The position numbers and the translations under genes are program-made. The notes beneath the pieces were generated by a model. The model had not been told where the DNA came from and made no database searches. It was given only the letters and a program-made list of their open reading frames with translations. Positions 32,401 to 44,365 of a stretch of 64,000 bases of DNA are shown here, piece by piece (position 1 is the stretch's first letter; each line of letters opens with the position of its first letter). The stretch is from Cercophora sp. LCS_1 (lineage: Eukaryota > Ascomycota > Sordariomycetes > Sordariales > Lasiosphaeriaceae): positions 1,116,001-1,180,000 of the forward strand of contig JAPZLL010000003.1 of NCBI GenBank assembly GCA_036250225.1. The letters are read 5' to 3'.

Positions 32401-35015
32401 CCCGATGTTCAGAATTGGCAGGAGGATGACCTCATCACCAACCCATCTCTCCTTGACGGAACTGTCGAGGATGGGCATTGGCCCGGAGATATGACTCCCA
32501 GACAACGGGCCCAGCAGGACTTCGAAGATGACCTGCACTACGACCAACTTGACGGGTCTCAAGCTAGCCCGGAAGCCAAACAGAAAGGTAGTGGCCATGG
32601 CTTAGGCATCACAGAAGGTGTGGCGGCTGCAGCTGCTTTGGGTGCCGCAGCGGCGATTGCGTCCGCCCACCAGGAGGATTATCAGGCAGGCGAAGAGCAA
32701 GAAGATGAGTTCTATCGCACATCAGATGACCGGAAGCGGGACACCCTGGTCACGAACCCCTTCGAAGGAGCGAGCCCGATCGCTAACCTTCCCGGTATCA
32801 ACGGAAACCTGTTGGGGCCCACCGGGTTCGACAACCCCGAGTACGGGGCTGGGTACACCTCTCGCAGTCCTCTTGGGCTCAAGGTTGACGAGGGTTACGC
32901 GTCCCAAGGCCCCAACAAGTCCCCAGACATTCGAAATAAGGGTAAAGGAGTTGATTTTGCCCTCCAGCCCGGCGGCGGAGCGGGTGACGATATATTTTAC
33001 ACGCCAAATCACCAGCGGCACCTCAGTGGAATGTCGCAGGGAATGGAGTCACCCATTTATGATGCGGCGACTGGTGGCGGCATTGACTCTATCGAGTCAA
33101 AGGACATTATTGCGCTGATGCAACATGTGAGTGCATTCTTTGCAACCGTTTGGGCATGAACTAATTCGTGGCAGTTGATGGTTCGAGATGCGCAGCGTAG
33201 TGCCAGAGACACCGAGATTCTGGTTACGCTGGTCCGCACCGCAACTGAGATGCGGAATAACTTTGAAGACATCAAGAAAATGCTTGCAGATACTGAGGAT
33301 GTGATCATTACTGAGGTCAAGGAGAACACTGAAAAGACAGTTCAGCGCGCCATGGGCCCACGGCCATATCCTGGAAGCGGTGCAAGGTCTTTGCAAGCCC
33401 CATCTCAGGCAGGTACCGACGATGCCAACGCCAAGAAGAGGAACATCTTCCGTCGCGCACTGCAGGGGCTAAGCACAAAGGGGGCCAATGATCTAGGGAG
33501 GATCGAGGACATGCTGAACCAGCTGCTTACCGAGGTCCACGTCCTCAAGACGCAAACCGCCCCAGGCGTCATGGCTGGTGGCAACCAAGACGAGCAGATG
33601 TATGACCACATCCAACCCGAGGACCAGTTCGAGCATGATCACGGCTACGAGCCGGAGGGAAATGCCGGAACCTCGACTGCCAGCCATGCATCCCAGTCGG
33701 GACATCTCTCACTCCAGTCTCGTGGCGCATCCACAAAGCCCGCTTATGACAAGCGGACATCGGCGCACAGGATCAGTACTGTGCCCGAAGACGACGAGGG
33801 TGAGGATCAATACGACCACGATGACACCAACTATAGCAAGCCCGACATGATGATGACTCCGGCTCAGGGCCAGCGTGGAGGTTCAGTCCCGCTTGCAACC
33901 CCCCCGGATGCTCCGGGACAGGCACAACTATCCATGAGCAACGACAATACGCCGCGAACAGGCGAAGGAAAGAAGAAGTCGGGGACTAGGACAAGTTGGT
34001 TCCCCAAGATCTCTCGATGGTCCGAAACCACAACGTCAAGCGTTGGACAGATGTTCCGTCGCAGCAAGGGCGGCGAGGATGGTGAAGCGGATGACCGGAA
34101 GTACCAGAGCGGACATTCCCGTTCTGGGTCGGTTGACAACTACTCGGCGGAGAATTTTCAGTTTTCCAACCCTCATCAAAGTGAGAGCGACAAGCTACAT
34201 ACGGGTTTCTCCGACCAAAACCTTCACTACGACCAGCAGGATGATGATCTGGATTCGCCCGATCACGAATTGTATCCCCCCGGGCCTATCGGGCCCGGCT
34301 ATGTCAGTATGACGCCGGAGGATCCCAAGTACAAGGCACACAGGAACTCGCTTAACCTGCAGCACCCTCAGCCGCGCCAGGGGCAGACTGAGCGCTTCAA
34401 GGTTGCTCTGGAGTCCCAAGCCATGGGTTACGACTCTCCCATGAGTCCGAGATCGGCTGACTGGGCTGGCTCGTCGACAAGCCTGAACCGATTCCCCCGC
34501 CAGGATCACTACCAGCAGCAGTGGACTTCATCCCCGGCGGCTGGCAACATGACGGCAACGGCCGGCCCGCCGCGTCCCCCCAAGGAGCCGATGAACCAAG
34601 GGTCAAGCCCCGGCCCTATGGGTGGCACCCCGCCCCAGAACAAACGGGTCAGCAAATTACAGAAGCAAAGCCCGCTTCCACACCATAGTGTCGAAAGTGG
34701 CTATGGGACCATGACGCATGGCGTCCCAACTGCCAGCTACGTCAGCCAGAGTCGCGATGGAAGCCCGCGTCTGGAGAACCGCAATCTCAGCGGCGCACTT
34801 GGTGTCTCCAGACGGCCCAGTGGACCAAGGCCCATGACCCCCAAGAGTGTGGGTAGTGCGGCGAGTGATGATGGCAGGGACACTGGCAGAGACACGGGAA
34901 GCGCCAGAAGAAAGCGCGGTAAGTAAGGCAATCCAAGTCGCCGCTACCTCATCCTGACGCGCCATTTGCAGACACATTTGGCACTATCAATTCCCAGGAC
35001 ACCGATACATTCTGA
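29461..35015 (+). CDS. 1817-residue disordered protein with Ala-rich segments
   Basis: Exons 29461-33126, 33175-34918 and 34972-35015. The product is mostly charged, Ser/Arg/Asp-rich and predicted disordered. It starts with a GTDL repeat (about residues 36-50). Three Ala/Gly-rich hydrophobic helices occur at about 474-495, 898-910 and 1053-1071. A short motif, VEYETDEYGQKVP (about 621), recurs as VEYDVDEYGHKVP (about 866). The only well-ordered part seems to be a helical, coiled-coil-like segment at about 1205-1285 (text such as LVRTATEMRNNFEDIKKML) that spans the first splice site. The last intron has a perfect GTAAGT donor, and splicing replaces a two-codon unspliced end by DTFGTINSQDTDTF. 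I do not recognise the family; a cortical, septal or scaffold protein is a guess from its size and disorder. Confidence 0.82.
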
Positions 35016-35086
35016 GGAGCATAGCACTCTTTGGAGATCACCCGAAGCCGTGCTCGTCTCGCACATGTATCGGGGATAGTCCACGA

Positions 35087-35285
35087 TTAGACCGCTGGCT
35101 GCTGGATGGCCTTGCGGTCAATTTTGCGGTAGATAACCTCTTTTCGGACGAAAACATCGTCAGTTAATCGACTCTGGTCATGAGCTTGAAGAGGCATGCG
35201 GCAGCGGACTTAGATGGCGAGGTTCACAACACAACGATACTGGCGCACCTAGTCTCTGTTGTTTCTTTTGCATCAGCGATTTCAT
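35087..35285 (-). CDS. doubtful small gene, about 52 residues
   Basis: A minus-strand frame in two pieces, 35285-35249 and 35208-35087, would give MKSLMQKKQQRL joined to a basic end with RKEVIYRKIDRKAIQQPAV. The text is protein-like and the sum is 53 codons, but the intron would be only 40 bases with a GTGCGC donor, short for this genome. The frame also continues upstream past the ATG (PPQSRLSEEE) to a possible acceptor near 35350, so a longer gene with an unseen first exon is an alternative. It is convergent with the giant disordered-protein gene, 71 bases apart. No family recognised. Confidence 0.35.
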
Positions 35286-36187
35286 CTCTTCTTCCGATAG
35301 ACGACTTTGCGGCGGCTTTGGACGGAAGGCGGCGGGGGTTGTCAATCTACGTGCCCGATGCGCGCAGCGATTGTTGGGGCGGGTGGGTGGTCGGTTTTGT
35401 GAAGGAAGGGTTTGGAAGCGCAAGCGAAGAGATGGGGGATCCTTTTATTAACGACGATTATGATCTATGAACTCTCTGCCTTCTTCGCAAAGATTTCTTC
35501 CTCTCGCCGTTTTAATGCGATCTGTTTGCTCTTTTGAAGCATAGTCAAAAGCCCAGCGCTGTCATTTTGTTTTCACTTCGGCGAAGAAAAAGGCATTGCG
35601 AAGCATGTTTGTATTTGGGCTGTAAGAAGACAGGTGGGCACACATTGAAGAGCGAGAAGCGAGCGTGTGTGTCAAGATATCATATCAAACAGGTGCAGGG
35701 AGCAAACCTTGGCGATTCAAGGAGTTGGTGCTATAATAAATGCATGCTTTTTAGTGGATGGACTTCCCCTTGACTTTTCTCTGTGTTGTTTATTTCGTCA
35801 ACGACTTGCTTGTGTTGCTACAAGCTTGTTTGCTCTCAGGGGCTCAAAAGGATCGCACTGAGTCGCCCCCAGTGGACCAGGGAATAAAGTACTTGGCTCG
35901 CACACCACTTTCACAAGGTACAATACTTCACAAGCAAGCCATCAGAGAAGATTTGGTAGCACCTTCCGGTCAACCCAGTCTGCGTTAGTTTCTTGATTGG
36001 TACATACTCCAGGTATGCTACAGGCGCGAACTAGACAACAATAGAGCACGCAATACTTGCCGGCTTCAGCACTTAGCAAAAAGGTATTCTTCCATCCGTT
36101 GAGTCTCAAGTCTAGGGGTTCAATGCCGTCAAACGCCATGCTTCAGTTCGCGCCTCTGGCGCAACCATTCGGAGCCGTATCCTTCCT
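35286..36187. other. intergenic stretch
   Basis: No convincing coding frame apart from the possible upstream part of the small minus-strand gene near 35290-35420. The rest is the 3' flank of the seryl-tRNA synthetase gene. Confidence 0.4.
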
Positions 36188-38084
36188 TTACCGGATGGGG
36201 ATCTCCTTGTCCTCCTTAGCGGCTCCCTTGTTCTTGGCGCCCTCCTTCTCCTTGGGGGCCTCCTTCTTGGGTGGCTGCGCAAAAGGAATGAAGTCGGGAG
36301 CTCCAGGCAGATACTTTCGCAGGGGCTCCGGCACCTTGATGCCATCCTCGGTCTGGAAGTTCTCGAGAATGGCACAAATCGTTCTTGTCGTGGCAGTAAG
36401 GGTCGAGTTGAGAGCGTGGACATAGACCTTCTTCGCATCTGTCTGCTTCTTGACGCCGTACCTGATCTCAAGATCTCTGCTCTGGTAGTCTGTGCAGTTC
36501 CTATGCCGACAGTCAGTGTTGTTCAACCATATCTGATAGATTAGACTCACGAGCAAGAGACAAGCTCCTTGAATTCTCCCTGGTGCGGGAACCAGGCCTC
36601 GAGGTCAAGCTTCTTCGAGGCAGCGTTGTCTGTCACTCAAAGTTAGCAAGGTTTTGTGCCGTTTGGTCCGTGCAACATACTCAGGGCGCCAGAGACAATG
36701 GCGACCACCCGGTATGGGATGCCGAGCGACTTGTAGAACTCCTCCGAGTTCCCAATCATTGTCTCAAACATCTCCCATGACTTCTCGGGCTCTGTCAAGC
36801 AAAACTGCTCGACCTTGGTAAACTCGTGTACACGAAAAATACCCCACACGTCCTTCCCGTGGGCGCCAGCCTCCTTGCGGAAACACGTAGAATACCCGGC
36901 ATATTTCAGCGGGAGATCACGGGGTTGCAGCCACTCGTCGCTGTGGTACGCGCTGATGGGTTGTTCGGAGGTCTGCTATGGTCAGCTTGTTCCCCGGCTT
37001 GCGACGTCGTGGTGGCTTACGGCGATAAGATACTTGTCTACCTGGTCACCGGTGACCTTGTACAGCTCTTCGTCAAACCTAAGAGACAGATGAGTAAACT
37101 CGCAGGCAGCCCCTAGAATAACACACGAGTGCAACATACTGGGACAACTGTGCAGTTTTCGCCATCTGGTCCTTGAGCATGAGCTGTGGCGTATGCAATG
37201 GAGTGTAGCCCTTTTGGTGCAGGAACTCGAGACCGTAGTTGATGCAGGCCCTAACTGTGTTAGCAAAAGGACCAAGATCTCAACACAACGGGGTCATACT
37301 GGTTGAGGAAAACGCCCCAATTCCTCAGGAAGTATCCACGGTGACCAACCACCTTGACGCCTCTCTCGGGGTCGTAGCCATCCAACTTCGAAAGAACCTC
37401 GTGATCTATCCCAGAGGTCAGCCCAAACATCTCCATCTCCGGCGGCAACAGTCTGCACTCACGGGACAAAACATTGCGCTTCTCAAAGGTGACGCCCTCG
37501 GGGGCCCAAGTCCGCTCCACAGTGTTGTTGTCCTCGTTATTTGAAACAGGCACCGACTCATGGACAAGGTTGCCAATCGTCTTGACCTTGGCCTTGAGAA
37601 GCTTCTCCTTCTCGACAGCCGAGGCGAGGAGGTCCTTCTTCTCCTTCTCGAGGTCGGCCTTTTGGTTGAGCAGATCGGTCACATCCTCCTTGGCCTTCTT
37701 CTTGGGCCCAATCTGTTTCTGCAGGTCGTTGATCTTGCCATTGAGTTGGGTGGCCGAGTACGCAGCTGCAAAAACACAAGACGGATCAGCACCCATGTGT
37801 GCTCCCTCCCCTTTAGTGCCCGGCCAGGGACTTACTCTTGCGGTGGTCATCCCACATGGCAATCACCTCGTCGACAACCTCAACTGGGGCGAAGCGCTTG
37901 CGCTGGGACTCCCTGATCTTTTCAGGGCTCCCGCCGCGCTCGGCAACTGTTGAACATGGTCAGTACCGTGTGTAGACCCAATGGGTGTGAATCGAGGCTT
38001 GGCAACCGCGGGGTTGCGCCGGGGGTCGCGAAGCAGGAGAAAATGAGGATAAATCAACGTACTGAAATCATTGACGTCAAGCAT
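36188..38084 (-). CDS. cytosolic seryl-tRNA synthetase
   Basis: Class II aminoacyl-tRNA synthetase charging tRNA-Ser, 464 residues. Nine exons: 38084-38063, 37946-37836, 37765-37463, 37405-37300, 37250-37140, 37078-37021, 36972-36681, 36629-36551 and 36500-36188; all phases close. The start MLDVNDFIAERGGSPEKIR and the N-terminal helical hairpin (about 35-110, Lys/Glu-rich) that grips the tRNA are typical. Class II motif 2 appears as STCFRKEAGAHGKDVWGIFR, and motif 3 near TATTRTICAILENFQ. The C-terminus is Lys-rich, as in eukaryotic cytosolic forms, and there is no mitochondrial leader. Two TGACTC-type sites lie 220-250 bases upstream, pointing to cross-pathway (Cpc1/Gcn4) control. The orthologue in yeast is SES1. 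Confidence 0.95.
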
Positions 38085-38301
38085 GCCGGCGACTAGTTGG
38101 CCTTAATCGAAGATACTGTGTAGGAATTCGGTCTCGAGGTAAAAACCGTAGTATGGTGGCACCGAGAAAGGGTGAAGGTGTCGCGAAACAACAGATGGCG
38201 GGGCAGAACTATTTTGGAAGGGGAACCTGAACAAAGTGGGGTGAACTTTGTGCAGGGGACGTGCTTGCTTGTTTGATAACCCCTTTAAATCCATATCAGA
38301 G

Positions 38302-38308
38302 TGACTCA
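38302..38308 (+). promoter_or_regulatory. Cpc1/Gcn4 site TGACTCA
   Basis: A perfect TGACTCA, the consensus of the bZIP factor Gcn4/Cpc1, 218 bases upstream of the seryl-tRNA synthetase start codon. Synthetase genes are classic targets of this factor under amino-acid starvation. Binding here is inferred from the motif and the gene's function. Confidence 0.6.
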
Positions 38309-38324
38309 GTGTCCGTTGGGGGCG

Positions 38325-38330
38325 GAGTCA
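38325..38330 (-). promoter_or_regulatory. second TGACTC half-type site
   Basis: TGACTC on the minus strand, 17 bases beyond the perfect TGACTCA site. A pair of sites at close spacing is common in Gcn4/Cpc1 targets. Confidence 0.4.
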
Positions 38331-38618
38331 TTGCCGCACAGTCTTCGTCTGATCATGGACACTAACTACCCTGAGCTAACCTCACGTTATTTATCGGATG
38401 ATTTATGTATAGAAATAAGGACGAAGGCCGCGCTGATTTACCTGCACGGATTTTCACATCAAATGTGACCGCCACTCTAGAAGATCAATGAAATATGTGC
38501 ATTTGTGAATACTCGTGGTCTCTGTCATCCCAGATCCATCCTGGGCCTCGACGGTTTGTTACACCTACCAGGTGCCTGCACCGTTTCTTGCAACCATCTC
38601 GATCAAAACACCGCACGA

Positions 38619-40859
38619 TCAAAACACAAATAGCTCAGTCCCCTGGCCTTGCTCGGCCATCAGATCCGTCACATATACTCTCTTGCCGGCCTCATCTTGC
38701 CTCCTCCTCACCTCCTCGAGCAGCCCCAGCATCTTGCTCTTTTCTCCTTCCTTTCTGCCCTCCACGTCGCTGATGAAAAGCTTGACCCAGTCTGCCCAAA
38801 CTTCGTCAACAGTCTCCATGCCAGCTACAAACAAAGGCAGAGGCCACAGCATGTTTGGCAAGTCTCTTGCGTGCAGTTTCCGCCCCTCGCTCCGTCTCAA
38901 CAACAACAGGATCCGCAAAATTGACTCAACCGCTGCTGCGCTTGCCTCATCTGTGCGAATGTCTAGCCTGATCAACCTTGACCATAGAATTTTGGTCGAC
39001 ATGAATGCGGCATAAGCCGTGAGCCAATGGAGACTCACTCGGCTAAGCTTGTTGACTTGGAAATGAGGTGGCGTAGGAGGTGATTGGGGTGCCATGCCTG
39101 TCGATTCAGGGGTTCGGCTGCCGGACGACGATGCACCGGCCATGATGCCCCGACAGAGGACGGCGGCAGACGAGTTGATTGCTACGGCAAGATCAAAATC
39201 TGCTTCGATGCGATGGACCTCGTCGTCCACGGTGCGTTTTGCAACGGCAAGGCCCTCCCATGCAACAAAATCGTGGCCATCGGTTTGGCTTTGGTCGTGC
39301 CGAATCGTTCGGTATCGTAGGATCGAATTCATAAGACGAAAAGTTTCGTGGAGATGCAAAGCGGCTGGAATGCGCTCAACATCTTCGGCCAGGCGCTCCG
39401 AAGGATACGCGTGGCCAAACATATCGAGATAGAAGTTGTGGGACCGTTCGAGTATCAGGTGGTAGTCCTGACGGCCGCAAAGAACATCGAGGAGGCTGGG
39501 AAAGGGTAGGTGATACTTGCTGAAGACGGAGATTCGTAGCTGGAGGTAGCCTGACCAAATAAGGAGCTTGCTCGCGAAAGCAGACATGTTGAGGTCGCCA
39601 GTATGTTTTGCTAGCCAAGCCGTTATACGCTCCAACCGAGCGGTGGCTGTAGGTAAGGCTCCACAGAGAACGTCGTAGCGGTTGAGAAAGAAACATGTTG
39701 CAATGATGACTTCGCCAACGTTGGTCACCGGCACGAGAGCTCCGATCTCGAGTGTTGGGTCGGGCATGTTGAACAGCTTCTCGATCTGTTCAGATGACTT
39801 GGAGTACCATATCGCCACCGTTGGGTCCACAGGGCTATCGGCCTCTTTAGTAGTGGTGCTGTTGATAGTCGAATGTTTGGCTGTCCAAGCTAGCACCGCG
39901 AGTCTCATCGGGCAATGAGGGGAGCACTTCTGGACAAAGTCGGACACGAACCTCTGAAACCCCCACATAGCATCTTGCTCGTTGACAAAATCGTCCTGGC
40001 TACAGTTTCGGAAGTGGTCAAAGAGACCAGCCTCGTCTAACTCGGGCCTTCTCGGTTTCGTTGCTGGCGCAGAACCGCTCTCAGCCTCCTTTTTGGTGCG
40101 CTTACGACGGCGGGGAATCCACTCCTTTGGGCCCTCGCGCACTTGGTGACCCTGGGAGGATGTTGATCCTTCGCTGTCAGAAATGGAGTAGCCATGCTGG
40201 GAGACTGGCGTGTTGGGAAGGTAGGGCTTGAACACAGGAGGAAGAGTCACCGCCGCTGTGGGAATTCCAACCTCGACCTGAGGCGCATAATCACGCCCCA
40301 GGCCGGGGTCAATGGTGGCAAAGTCGAAGGCCCCCCAAGCCCCGTTGAAGTTTCTCGGGTCATACTCGGGGGCAACGGCGCTAAGTAAGGGCGGCGGATT
40401 GAGTTGGAGGGTTGGCGCTTCGGAAGCAAAAGTTGTGGTCTGTTGTGGGAGGGGAAATACCGCGAACTGGGGCTGGAAGCTGGCCATGAAGGGGTCGGGA
40501 TGCGTAGGGTAGGACCCTGAGATCGGTGGATTGGCTGGCGCCCGCTGTTGTTTGGGCGCCTGCTGCTGCCCCCGCTTCGCTGTGTGTTTCGTCTCGACAA
40601 CCTTCTGACCTGTTGGAGTTGACACGCGGATTCTGAGGTTGGTTTCGAATGAGCTATGGCAGGTTATGTTCATCCGGGAGCAATTCGAGCAGGGATTCCC
40701 GCCATGGCACCGAACTTTTCTCTTGCGACATGTCAAGCAGCCTATTCAGAAACCACAGATCACAGTCAGCTTCTGCGCTCCCTCGGAGATGGATAGTGGG
40801 GGGAAAGCTTGGGGTGTTGGCCGTTTACCGTGAAAGGTGCGTTTGAGTTGCTCTGCCAT
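38619..40859 (-). CDS. Zn2Cys6 transcription factor
   Basis: Fungal binuclear-zinc-cluster regulator, 717 residues from exons 40859-40829 and 40741-38619. The splice brings in the first Cys: the six ligands are C12, C15, C22, C28, C31 and C38 (spacing 2-6-5-2-6), with the basic stretch RKRKVRC between them. Without the first exon the cluster would lack C12. A Gln/Pro-rich segment follows (about 55-210), then a basic block RRRKRTKKEA (about 220-230) that may be a nuclear signal, then a helical middle/effector region (about 240-700) of the fungal-specific regulator type. The effector and target genes cannot be told from sequence, and no metabolic cluster lies beside it. Transcribed in the same direction as the synthetase gene, 535 bases upstream of it. 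Confidence 0.93.
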
Positions 40860-41819
40860 CGTGTTGTGTGTGTAAGTCGAGCCAAGAGCCTCAGGTGTAA
40901 TAGTCGTCACGCAACGCAGCACGTCAAAGCACGTCTTTGCTCAGCTTCAGCCCTGCCAAGCCTTGATACCACTTGGGAATGGACTGGCTGACCGGTGGGA
41001 GAACCGAGCCATTATAACGACATGACGGGTTACTTCCGCATGTTAAAACCGTGAGCCGCTTGACGCCTTACCCGCCCACAGCCAGTCTGTCTGACGCTGC
41101 AAGTTGTAACACAGCGGCGAGTACTCAAAGGAGACTTTCGCAAGCCCTCCCTCCGACAAGATCGTGAGTGATGGGTGACATGGCCGAGGCAGGGCACAAA
41201 GGCGGCCTGCCTAGGTTCCCGAAACCTGCGAGTGTAATCGGGGCCCGGGGATTAGCTCAGCGACAGACTCCCTGCACGAGTCCAATGTCTGTCCTGGAAC
41301 CTCGACATGTTCCGTCCCCCCCGCTCCTGCTGCTCACCGTCCTTGTCCTCGCCCCTTTTTCGGCGTTGGTTGCCCCCCATGACTGACAGCTGCAGAGAGA
41401 CTGGGCGAGTCGGTCAAATCTGGCGCCAGCCCCTTTGGGGGGACCTTGTTGACTAATCATGGTGTATTGCTGGACTTTCGGACCTTTTTCGCGGTGAGCC
41501 TTGGACCGCCTAGGGGTCAGGCCCGGCCCATCTGGATAAACCAATGACAAGCCCAGGACTGAGTGCTCATTGCACGTAAAAGTCCTCAGGAAAGCAGGGC
41601 AGAACCTTCAGGTTGCTAATTCCGCCATATCACCGATGAGATCGGCTGCGCCCACAGCTCGTGTTCGGGGCAGAAAGTCGAGAGTCAAGTGGAGTGACCA
41701 ACCCTGAGTGAAAACAATATGAGATCGTTGACTGGATATGGAACATATGTCGATTCCTGGTGTGAAGCTTTCAAGTCAACAGGCCAGAGGAATGCATCGC
41801 GAACTTTCATCACAGTCCC

Positions 41820-41845
41820 GGCGCGCGCGCGCGAGAGAGAGAGAG
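41820..41845 (+). repeat. (GC)n(GA)n compound dinucleotide repeat
   Basis: About seven GC units followed directly by about six GA units. Alternating GC can take the Z-DNA form, and the run may vary in length between strains. Confidence 0.8.
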
Positions 41846-44339
41846 CCAGAGCAACAGGGCGGGAAGCAAACGTCCCCGTCGTTGTCCATTGAGCTTAACG
41901 GGTGTACTACGCTGTCGTGGCTGCAGTACTTGTCCCCGGTTTCAACCCACAAATGGTGCGCAAAGCTAGAGTATTGTGCTGCGAAAGTTGGATGTATGTC
42001 TCTGTGACCTTGCCCTTAGTAAGCGCCAGGGGTGCGGGTGCGGAAAGCATCTCCGCCTCCATCGTTTCCCAGTCCGGGGTGGCATGCAGCAAGCCCTGCG
42101 AGTTTGCAGCATGGCCACCGCCGTCTACTGAGGCATGTCGGTTAGGTGCAGGCGGTTGTCTGCGCCTGCGGTGCAAATTGCGTCCAGGCAGGCTCAGACT
42201 AACCGGCTATCGGTCCAAACATGTCGTCCCGGCGCCACCGTCGAGTATAATAACCTTAAGACCCCGGGTGCAGCAATGACATAGGCCAAGCAAAGGCACC
42301 TGAGCACCGAGTGTTGGGACATCTCGCATGAGCGTCTCAACATGCCATCTATGTTTCGGCTGCTCTCCATCGGTTGGGCTGCAAGCTGCTCTAGGCAGCC
42401 AAGTACTAATCTCGACGACGAGTGGCGAGGTCTGTCAGCAGCCGTTCTACAGTTTTGGCTCCCTGTCAGGGCACTTTCTTGCTTCCCTGTGAGCTAGGAC
42501 CGCTTCGGCCAAAGCATGACCGCTCCTCGGCTGTGCATGACCAGGAACCGGACAACCAGGAGCCGATTCGGCCCCGAGATGTAGGCTTGATGATCTAAAA
42601 GGACCAGGACTCGAAAGACCGATGCGGCTCACCGTGGTTTCAAGGATGCTGGCAATAGCGCCCACCCACTGATGACGAAGTTCCAGATACCTTAACGTCC
42701 TTCATATCCCATGTGAGCCCACAACCAACCGGAGACCGATGGTTCTCACCGTCCCGTCGGCGAGCTAACAAATTAGACCTCTCCGAGACATCGCTATTGC
42801 GGGAGGTAGCCAGTGGCACCGTTGAGCCAATAGGTTGCTGTAGTCGCAGCAACTCGCCAATGTTCCGTAAATACACGTCCCGCGAGGCAAGACCCCAGCT
42901 TCTTCGATCCCGTTCACGAGACGATTCTGTTTCCGGACTCTTACAAAGTGCTGACGCAAGTGCGTTCTCGGTGGCAGTATCAACAGCTACACCGTATTTC
43001 CGGCGTCGTGGTTTGTCTGAAGAGCCCGTTACTTGGTGCCCTCCAACCTATCCTGCATTCCTTCACAATGGTGGTCGATACACATACACTCGCTGCTGAT
43101 CAATGAGCTTGTTGCTATCTTGGAAGTTTTGGTCATCAACATGGCTTCTAATGTTCTAGAACCCTGCATGGAGCCGGTGGACGCAAGGCAGTTGCCTCGG
43201 CATATTCCGAAGATTGAGATGCTCCGCCTTTTGCAAAGTTGGGAGGTGTGGCATCCCGGTGTCACAGTGGTTGGAAGAACCGAATAGCCTTGATTTCGGC
43301 ATTCGGTGATATCGACTGCAAGGGTGAGTGGAGTTTGAAGTTGCGGTCACGAACATTGCCCTGCTTCTGCGAGTTGTCTTCGTCTCGCCGTGACTTCCCA
43401 AATTGGCAAAGGCTAACCGGCGTGCGTCTCCTGTTGTTGGGTATGATTGGGAGTGACCGATATTGTCGTCGTGTCCTATTGTACAAGCCCGTCAGCACTA
43501 AATGGGACTGTAATCGTGGGTTTTCAAGCCGGAACCGATCGAAGGGACCCCACGTGGCGGGGGCAACCCGAGTCATCGTGTATGCGGCACCATTCCTTCG
43601 CCGTCTTGCCCGCGATGGACCATCGTGCAGCGGTGCAACCAAACGGAAGTCCATCCCCATCTGATATTGCAACTGCATTTGGTATGACGAGTAATGCTCC
43701 GCGGTGTGCTGAATCGAGGTCGATGCCTTCAGGTTCACCAAGCACCACTGCATCAGGAGACGCTGTGCTGGCTCTGAGGGTGGGAAGCCATGCTCCGGGC
43801 TCCAGGCAGACATGAAGAGACGTTCGGAAATCGCTGTTGACGATAAGTCGGAACCGAAATTTGTGCCCGCATTTCCACGTTATGTGGAGGGGTTCTCGAC
43901 TGAGGAGAGACCAAGAGCCGTTGGGGCGCTTGCGAGACATGAGCAAAGTGAAGATTCGAACAAGACTTTCATGGTAAAAGACATGTTGTAAGGAGAAGGG
44001 GTTCCGGGATGACCTTCCGAGATAACCACTCGCCAGAAAATGAGCCGTCGTTTCACACAACGGCAGTCAGGTCCCGACACAGTGGATGAGAAAGTTAAGG
44101 TTGTGTTGATGATGGGAGCGCGACGCCAAGACCCAAGTGCCGTTTGTGAGGTCGACATGGTAGGTTTGCTAGCTGTTCTAGGGTTGGCGCATCCTGGCGA
44201 CCGGGGGGATTTGGCGGGGGAAGGGTCCCAACGCAACGGAGCACGGCGTTATTGCGGTCTTTCTCTTGGAAAGAGTTAAGGTTGGGAGTTGCTCTCAGCG
44301 GCGCAATGTTTTGCTCTGCAATTGCCTATGCTAAAATAT

Positions 44340-44365
44340 GGGGCAGCAGTTACAACTGCTGCCCC
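44340..44365. repeat. perfect inverted repeat, 12-base arms, 2-base gap
   Basis: GGGGCAGCAGTT and its exact reverse complement AACTGCTGCCCC are separated by AC. The site is about 410 bases upstream of the C78-peptidase start codon. It would form a very stable hairpin in RNA or serve as a large dyad for a dimeric DNA-binding protein. Confidence 0.85.

Noticed and set aside
35180..35470. 96-codon plus-strand frame MSLKRHAAAD...
   Set aside because: It is antisense to the more protein-like small minus-strand frame and has no motif.
41249..41310. tRNA-like start GGGGATTAGCTCAGC
   Set aside because: The D-arm-like text is not followed by an anticodon stem, a GTTCGA-type T-loop or a closing acceptor stem.
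43239..44240. overlapping frames of 118-183 codons on both strands
   Set aside because: They conflict with each other, need frameshifts to combine, and show no family motif; left as intergenic with a note.
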